A stretch of 9,393 nucleotides of DNA from Armatimonadota bacterium (GTDB lineage Bacteria; Armatimonadota; Fimbriimonadia; Fimbriimonadales; Fimbriimonadaceae). The stretch covers positions 1 through 9,393 of the forward strand of contig JAFAFM010000063.1 in assembly GCA_023423495.1 (NCBI GenBank). Reading direction: 5' to 3'. Every line of letters starts with the position of its first letter. Position 1 is the first letter of the stretch. The notes beneath the pieces are model-generated. The model was not told the origin of the DNA, searched no databases, and saw only the letters and a program-made list of their open reading frames with translations. This document shows positions 6,961 through 9,393 of this stretch, piece by piece. Position numbers and translations under genes: made by a program.

Positions 6961-7490
6961 TAACCCTCGAATAGGAGCCCGGCAATTTGCCGGTTAACCA
7001 TTTTTAATATGAGGCGATCAACCGTCGCGTTGTTCTGAGCAAAGGTCGGAAGGCGATCAGGCGCACGGCGCGAGATCACGAGATCGGTTCGTTCATCGAA
7101 CTGATATCGCCATAGACGAGCGGATCGGAATGGCTCCTGTTTCAAGTCTTTGCCCAAGTGGTGGTAAAAGCCACCTGAAAGGACAAGGATCCGAGGAGAG
7201 CCCCAGCGAAGCGGAACGATGGCCGCCCTTTGGTGGGCAGCGTTGTGCACTCCGCAAACTAGAATCTTCATATCGAGCACCAAACACTCCGCTTCCTGCT
7301 CGATGGCATCCATCACCGATGGCTGCAAGTAGAATTCGCCACATGCTTGCTTAACATGTGCAAGTGAGCCATTCAACAACCGGACATTTCCATAGAGCCA
7401 GAGTCCGGCGGGTTCATAGAACCCCGGCTCTTCTTCGAATGGTGCAGTTCGGACCGGTCCACGAACGGCGGATTGGTCAATGATCGACAA
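6960..7490 (-). CDS. DprA/Smf-like SLOG-domain protein
   Basis: A 176-residue protein not assigned to a named gene but aligning by eye with the Rossmann-like core of DprA/Smf (SLOG superfamily). The order of landmarks matches: a first strand with GNVRLLN (34-40), CGVHNAAHQRAA (79-90) in the place of DprA's SGxAxGID-AAH-xGAL, GSPRILVLSGGF (97-108) in the place of the second strand with its Gly motif, LVISRRAPD (137-145) in the place of LLSE-xPP, and FAQNNATVDRLI (150-161) in the place of the FPRRNRIIAGL segment. The N-terminal SAM-like and C-terminal winged-helix domains of true DprA are missing. SLOG domains bind nucleotides or nucleic acid, and some sense nucleotide signals in defence. Start is TTG with a GGGGAGG ribosome site 6 nt away; no ATG is available until residue 60. 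It lies 90 bp upstream of qatA in the same direction. Confidence 0.6.
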   Translation of the reverse strand: MSIIDQSAVRGPVRTAPFEEEPGFYEPAGLWLYGNVRLLNGSLAHVKQACGEFYLQPSVMDAIEQEAECLVLDMKILVCGVHNAAHQRAAIVPLRWGSPRILVLSGGFYHHLGKDLKQEPFRSARLWRYQFDERTDLVISRRAPDRLPTFAQNNATVDRLILKMVNRQIAGLLFEG

Positions 7491-7496
7491 GGTTTG

Positions 7497-7517
7497 CCTC
7501 CCCGGGCGTATTCGCCC
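7497..7517 (-). promoter_or_regulatory. Strong ribosome site with abutting hairpin for the TTG-started gene
   Basis: On the minus strand GGGGAGG (7497-7503) lies 6 nt before the TTG at 7490, which is what supports that start. Immediately upstream is a perfect hairpin, GGGCG-AATA-CGCCC (7504-7517), abutting the ribosome site. It could keep the site single-stranded or stabilise the 5' end. Confidence 0.55.
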
Positions 7518-7640
7518 TTCCGAGGCACATTGCCAGTTGGACCTGAAGCGCTCAAAAGTCAGTCATTCGCTGGCATGGTTGCGGGTACGCAGTTCAATTT
7601 GAGCTGAAACTCAACGCGCATCATCATCACTGCAGATCTT

Positions 7641-7715
7641 GGCTCTCGACGAGCCCGCGCAGCCAACAGTCCGCCATTCGGCAATCAGGGACGAGCGCGG
7701 GCTCTTGGAGGAGCC
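7641..7715 (+). promoter_or_regulatory. Possible 5' leader with mutually exclusive hairpins
   Basis: A perfect 10-bp inverted repeat, GAGCCCGCGC (7651-7660) and GCGCGGGCTC (7695-7704), encloses a 34-nt loop. Each arm also has a competing local partner: GGCTC at 7641-7645 can pair with 7651-7655, and 7700-7704 can pair with GAGCC at 7711-7715. In the local fold the ribosome site GGAGGAG (7707-7713) is half in a loop and half in a stem. In the long fold it is free. The next gene starts at 7716. This layout resembles a translational switch; a DNA operator made of repeated GGCTC/GAGCC is the alternative. Confidence 0.4.
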
Positions 7716-8000
7716 ATGATTGAAGTTGAGATTCGGGGGAAGTTCCCTTTGGGGCGGTTGTTCGCCACACAGAATGCAGTGGACACGTTGGATCCGAGCG
7801 ATGTTTTGGCGGGCATCCAGCGCCATTCCCGATGCGATTGGGGCGACTTGTCCGAGGAAGACAAGAGATTGAACGACGAGTCGCTCCTGAAGGCGGGACG
7901 GTTGCTTTCGGCTTACTCGGATGCGAAGGGAACGAAGTTTTGGATTATTACTGAAGCGGATCGGTCTGCGACGACAGTTCTGCTTCCCGACGATTACTGA
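7716..8000 (+). CDS. Conserved small protein with WIITEADRS motif
   Basis: A 94-residue soluble protein of a small family I recall from many proteobacterial genomes and mobile regions, usually annotated as hypothetical, plasmid-related or, doubtfully, as a restriction-related protein. Landmarks are KFPLGRLFAT at 9-18, DWGDLSEEDKRLNDES at 41-56, and the C-terminal WIITEADRSATTVLLPDDY at 76-94, which is the most characteristic part. The fold and function are unknown; no catalytic or DNA-binding motif is obvious. The full length matches the family as I remember it. The ATG has GGAGGAG ending only 2 nt before it, or GGAGG at 4 nt, within a possible leader hairpin. Its stop overlaps the end of the convergent membrane-protein gene by 7 bp. 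Confidence 0.75.
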   Translation: MIEVEIRGKFPLGRLFATQNAVDTLDPSDVLAGIQRHSRCDWGDLSEEDKRLNDESLLKAGRLLSAYSDAKGTKFWIITEADRSATTVLLPDDY

Positions 8001-8419
8001 TCAGCCTGGTTGGTCATGTCCCGGCGAGTCACCACCTGCGTGGCCCGCCTTTTCGTATTGTCCCGACCCAATTCTCGCCGTGGTCCAAGAAACAGGATTG
8101 GGATGATGATAGTGAGAATGGTTCCGACGATCAGTGGCGCCAGTAGAGAACTGCGGAGGAATCCGAAAAATGGGGTTCCGAGCACTATGGCTGACAGATA
8201 GACCCAGACGCGACTCGAGATTTCACGGTTGAGGATCAAGTTTTCCGTTGACCGCATAACATCGAACCCCATACAGATGACACCACCAAGTACGAACAGA
8301 TCCCAGTTACCCGATGCTATTCCAGTCAATCCGACTACGGTCGCAAAGAAGTGAAGAAACCTACCCAACCTTGTGCGAGGGATGAACGTTCCGTCTTCAG
8401 AGAGAATCGGCTTCTGCAT
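7994..8419 (-). CDS. Small membrane protein with four predicted helices
   Basis: A 141-residue protein not assigned to a named family. Four hydrophobic stretches are visible at about residues 21-37, 40-55, 71-88 and 91-111, the last being very hydrophobic (ILTIIIPILFLG). The N-terminal 20 residues are polar and the last 30 are strongly basic and charged (RRELGRDNTKRRATQ), which by the positive-inside rule suggests the C-terminus is cytoplasmic. The ATG at 8419 is preceded by AGGATAGG a few bases upstream. It converges on the 94-aa gene with a 7-bp tail overlap. Its position in a defence island suggests an inner-membrane partner or a toxin-like membrane effector, but this is only context; it could be an unrelated accessory protein. 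Confidence 0.65.
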   Translation of the reverse strand: MQKPILSEDGTFIPRTRLGRFLHFFATVVGLTGIASGNWDLFVLGGVICMGFDVMRSTENLILNREISSRVWVYLSAIVLGTPFFGFLRSSLLAPLIVGTILTIIIPILFLGPRRELGRDNTKRRATQVVTRRDMTNQADQ

Positions 8420-8446
8420 GCACCTATCCTAAGCTAAATACAAAGA

Positions 8447-8464
8447 GATGGACAGTAGTCCATC
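8447..8464. promoter_or_regulatory. Perfect 7-bp inverted repeat in a divergent promoter region
   Basis: GATGGAC and GTCCATC are separated by AGTA in the 60-bp gap between the divergent membrane-protein gene and the 69-aa gene. The position, 16-33 nt before the ATG at 8480, suits either an operator controlling the small operon or a leader hairpin just before the ribosome site (AGGA at 8469-8472). Confidence 0.45.
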
Positions 8465-8479
8465 CGGTAGGATTGCGGC

Positions 8480-8689
8480 ATGGCGGAAAAGGATCTGGAC
8501 TACTTCCTCTCGAAATTCGGTGAGCTGGCCGACGACGCGCGAGAGCATGGGTTATCCGTTGTCGTCATAGTCGAGAACTCGGATCCGATTTCAAGGGAGT
8601 CGTCGATCAGTAAGATCTATCGAGGGACGATCGCGACTTCAGTCGGTCTACTCCAACTGGCCCTGATGGATTTCCAGGAGAGGCCATGA
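8480..8689 (+). CDS. Small protein of unknown function, coupled to the HEPN-like gene
   Basis: A 69-residue acidic protein that I do not recognise. The first half looks like an amphipathic helix (LDYFLSKFGELADDAREHG, 6-24) followed by a hydrophobic strand VVVIV (27-31). The second half contains a possible strand and helix (YRGTIATSVGLLQLALMDF). It has no signal peptide. AGGA lies 7 nt before the ATG. Its stop overlaps the next start as ATGA (8686-8689), so the two proteins are probably made together and may be partners, for example an antitoxin-like or regulatory subunit with a larger effector. That pairing is inferred only from the gene layout. Confidence 0.65.
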   Translation: MAEKDLDYFLSKFGELADDAREHGLSVVVIVENSDPISRESSISKIYRGTIATSVGLLQLALMDFQERP

Positions 8690-9393
8690 TAACGCTCCGA
8701 TATCCAGTGCGCTTATTAGCAGGAAGACATCTCACAGGTGATTTTTCGAACCGCGTTACGATTTGCGGTCATGAGGCCAAAATTACCGAAGAAGGAGATG
8801 GAGCCTACGTTGTGCTGATCGATGGGCTTGAGTCCGTCGAGTCTGCGGAGGCTCTCGTTCACGTGATTTATCGTGCGATGTGCTGTGCAATGGTCGATCT
8901 CTCGATTCCATTCGAAGCTCCCAATTCCCTCACGCCGTTGAAACCTCTCCCCGACGGACTGACACCTGAACAGGCGGCACGCAACCTCGAGAAGTCAATG
9001 GGGCTTGTCTACATGGGCCCAATTCACGGTTGGGAGGATTGGCAAAACGCTTCTGCATTTCCAACTGGAAACAGGATTCTTTTCAGCGCTGCCGGCAGCG
9101 TCACGGTTCGTCTCGGGACAGACTTGCAGAAGTACTTCGCGACCATTGATCGCGCTAGCAGTTCCGTAAACCAGCGCCCTATTGCTAGTCCGGATCGCAT
9201 CAAAGTCGCCCTTGATTTACTAAGCAGCTCGTACCTAGAACACTCAAATGAAGCCAGGTTTTGGACCCTTGCGACGGCAATTGAGATTCTGGCTCCGGTT
9301 GCGGAGAAGCATCCAACTGCGGTTCGTCTACTCGATGAATGGAGGGCCAGAATCACAGAGTTGCTCTCAGAATCTACCGATACACCTGATCTA
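8686..9393 (+). CDS. Partial protein with possible HEPN-like domain, truncated by window edge
   Basis: An open frame of 236 codons from ATG 8686 to the right edge with no stop. The N-terminal 155 residues (for example VTICGHEAKITEEGDGAYVV and GNRILFSAAGSVTVRL) look mainly beta-rich and I do not recognise them. From about residue 168, the stretch RIKVALDLLSSSYLEHSNEA followed by RFWTLATAIEILAP (191-204) resembles the start of ApeA-like HEPN domains, where helix residues 'A-ell--S' precede 'aRF--L-tAiE-L'. The catalytic R-x(4-6)-H of nuclease HEPN domains is not seen within the window and may lie beyond it. ATGA overlap with the 69-aa gene suggests a two-gene unit. A defence or toxin-like RNase is a possibility; an unrelated helical domain cannot be excluded. 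Confidence 0.6.
   Translation, partial: MITLRYPVRLLAGRHLTGDFSNRVTICGHEAKITEEGDGAYVVLIDGLESVESAEALVHVIYRAMCCAMVDLSIPFEAPNSLTPLKPLPDGLTPEQAARNLEKSMGLVYMGPIHGWEDWQNASAFPTGNRILFSAAGSVTVRLGTDLQKYFATIDRASSSVNQRPIASPDRIKVALDLLSSSYLEHSNEARFWTLATAIEILAPVAEKHPTAVRLLDEWRARITELLSESTDTPDL

Larger units (their letters stand above)
7491..7715. other. Divergent intergenic region between SLOG-like and 94-aa genes
   Basis: This 225-bp gap is the longest non-coding stretch in the window and must contain the start signals for both diverging genes. It holds the hairpin and ribosome site of the SLOG-like gene, a small TTGAG-CTCAA inverted repeat (7599-7614), a TGCCAG/CTGGCA pair (7531-7536 and 7570-7575) and the GGCTC/GAGCC set described separately. 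No convincing sigma-70 promoter was recognised on either strand. Confidence 0.5.

Noticed and set aside
6960..7490. Calling the SLOG-like gene dprA
   Set aside because: Only the Rossmann-like core is present at 176 residues; true DprA is longer with flanking domains, and the key motifs are diverged.
9024..9356. A 110-codon minus-strand open frame at the right edge
   Set aside because: Opposite the continuous 236-codon HEPN-like frame, which is coupled to the 69-aa gene; the antisense translation looks like a shadow.
1..9393. CRISPR array, tRNA or rRNA gene, IS element or integrase
   Set aside because: No regularly spaced repeats, no tRNA-like cloverleaf noticed, and no transposase or recombinase motifs in any credible reading frame.

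Overview
The window is a stretch of a bacterial anti-phage defence island, read almost entirely from protein-coding sequence. GC content looks mid-range (roughly mid-50s %, not counted exactly). Dense operons, ATGA/TGATG overlaps, AGGAG-type ribosome sites and gene families best known from Gram-negative bacteria point to a Gram-negative host, most likely a pseudomonadote. No housekeeping marker allows a firmer assignment. No rRNA, tRNA, CRISPR array, integrase or insertion sequence was seen.

Layout. (1) 3-1921, plus strand: the C-terminal part of a type I restriction subunit HsdR, whose 5' part lies outside the window, followed by a YgjP/SprT-like zinc metalloprotease translationally coupled to it through a TGATG overlap. 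(2) 1987-6869, minus strand: a complete four-gene operon, qatA-qatB-qatC-qatD, made of a KAP-type P-loop NTPase, a Gly/Ser/Pro-rich partner protein, a QueC-like PP-loop enzyme and a TatD-like metal-dependent nuclease. Its gaps are 1 nt, 2 nt and a 4-nt overlap. This is the known QatABCD anti-phage system and looks intact. (3) 6960-7490, minus strand: a compact DprA/Smf-like (SLOG-fold) protein starting at a TTG, directly upstream of qatA and in the same direction. The roughly 90-bp spacer to qatA carries a tandem 9-bp repeat and a perfect 7-bp inverted repeat. (4) 7716-8419: a 94-aa conserved small protein (plus) and a four-helix membrane protein (minus) that overlap tail to tail by 7 bp. (5) 8480-9393, plus strand: a 69-aa protein coupled by ATGA to a larger protein that runs off the right edge and has a HEPN-like C-terminal segment.

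How it fits together. Type I restriction and Qat are separate defence layers placed side by side. Within Qat, QatA supplies ATP-driven sensing or remodelling, QatC probably carries out deazapurine or adenylation chemistry, QatB with its Gly2-containing N-terminus is the likely substrate or adaptor, and QatD is the likely effector nuclease. Genes to the right of qatA are less well known. The most interesting are the DprA-like SLOG protein, the set of competing hairpins in front of the 94-aa gene, and the 69-aa/HEPN-like pair, which may be further defence or toxin modules.
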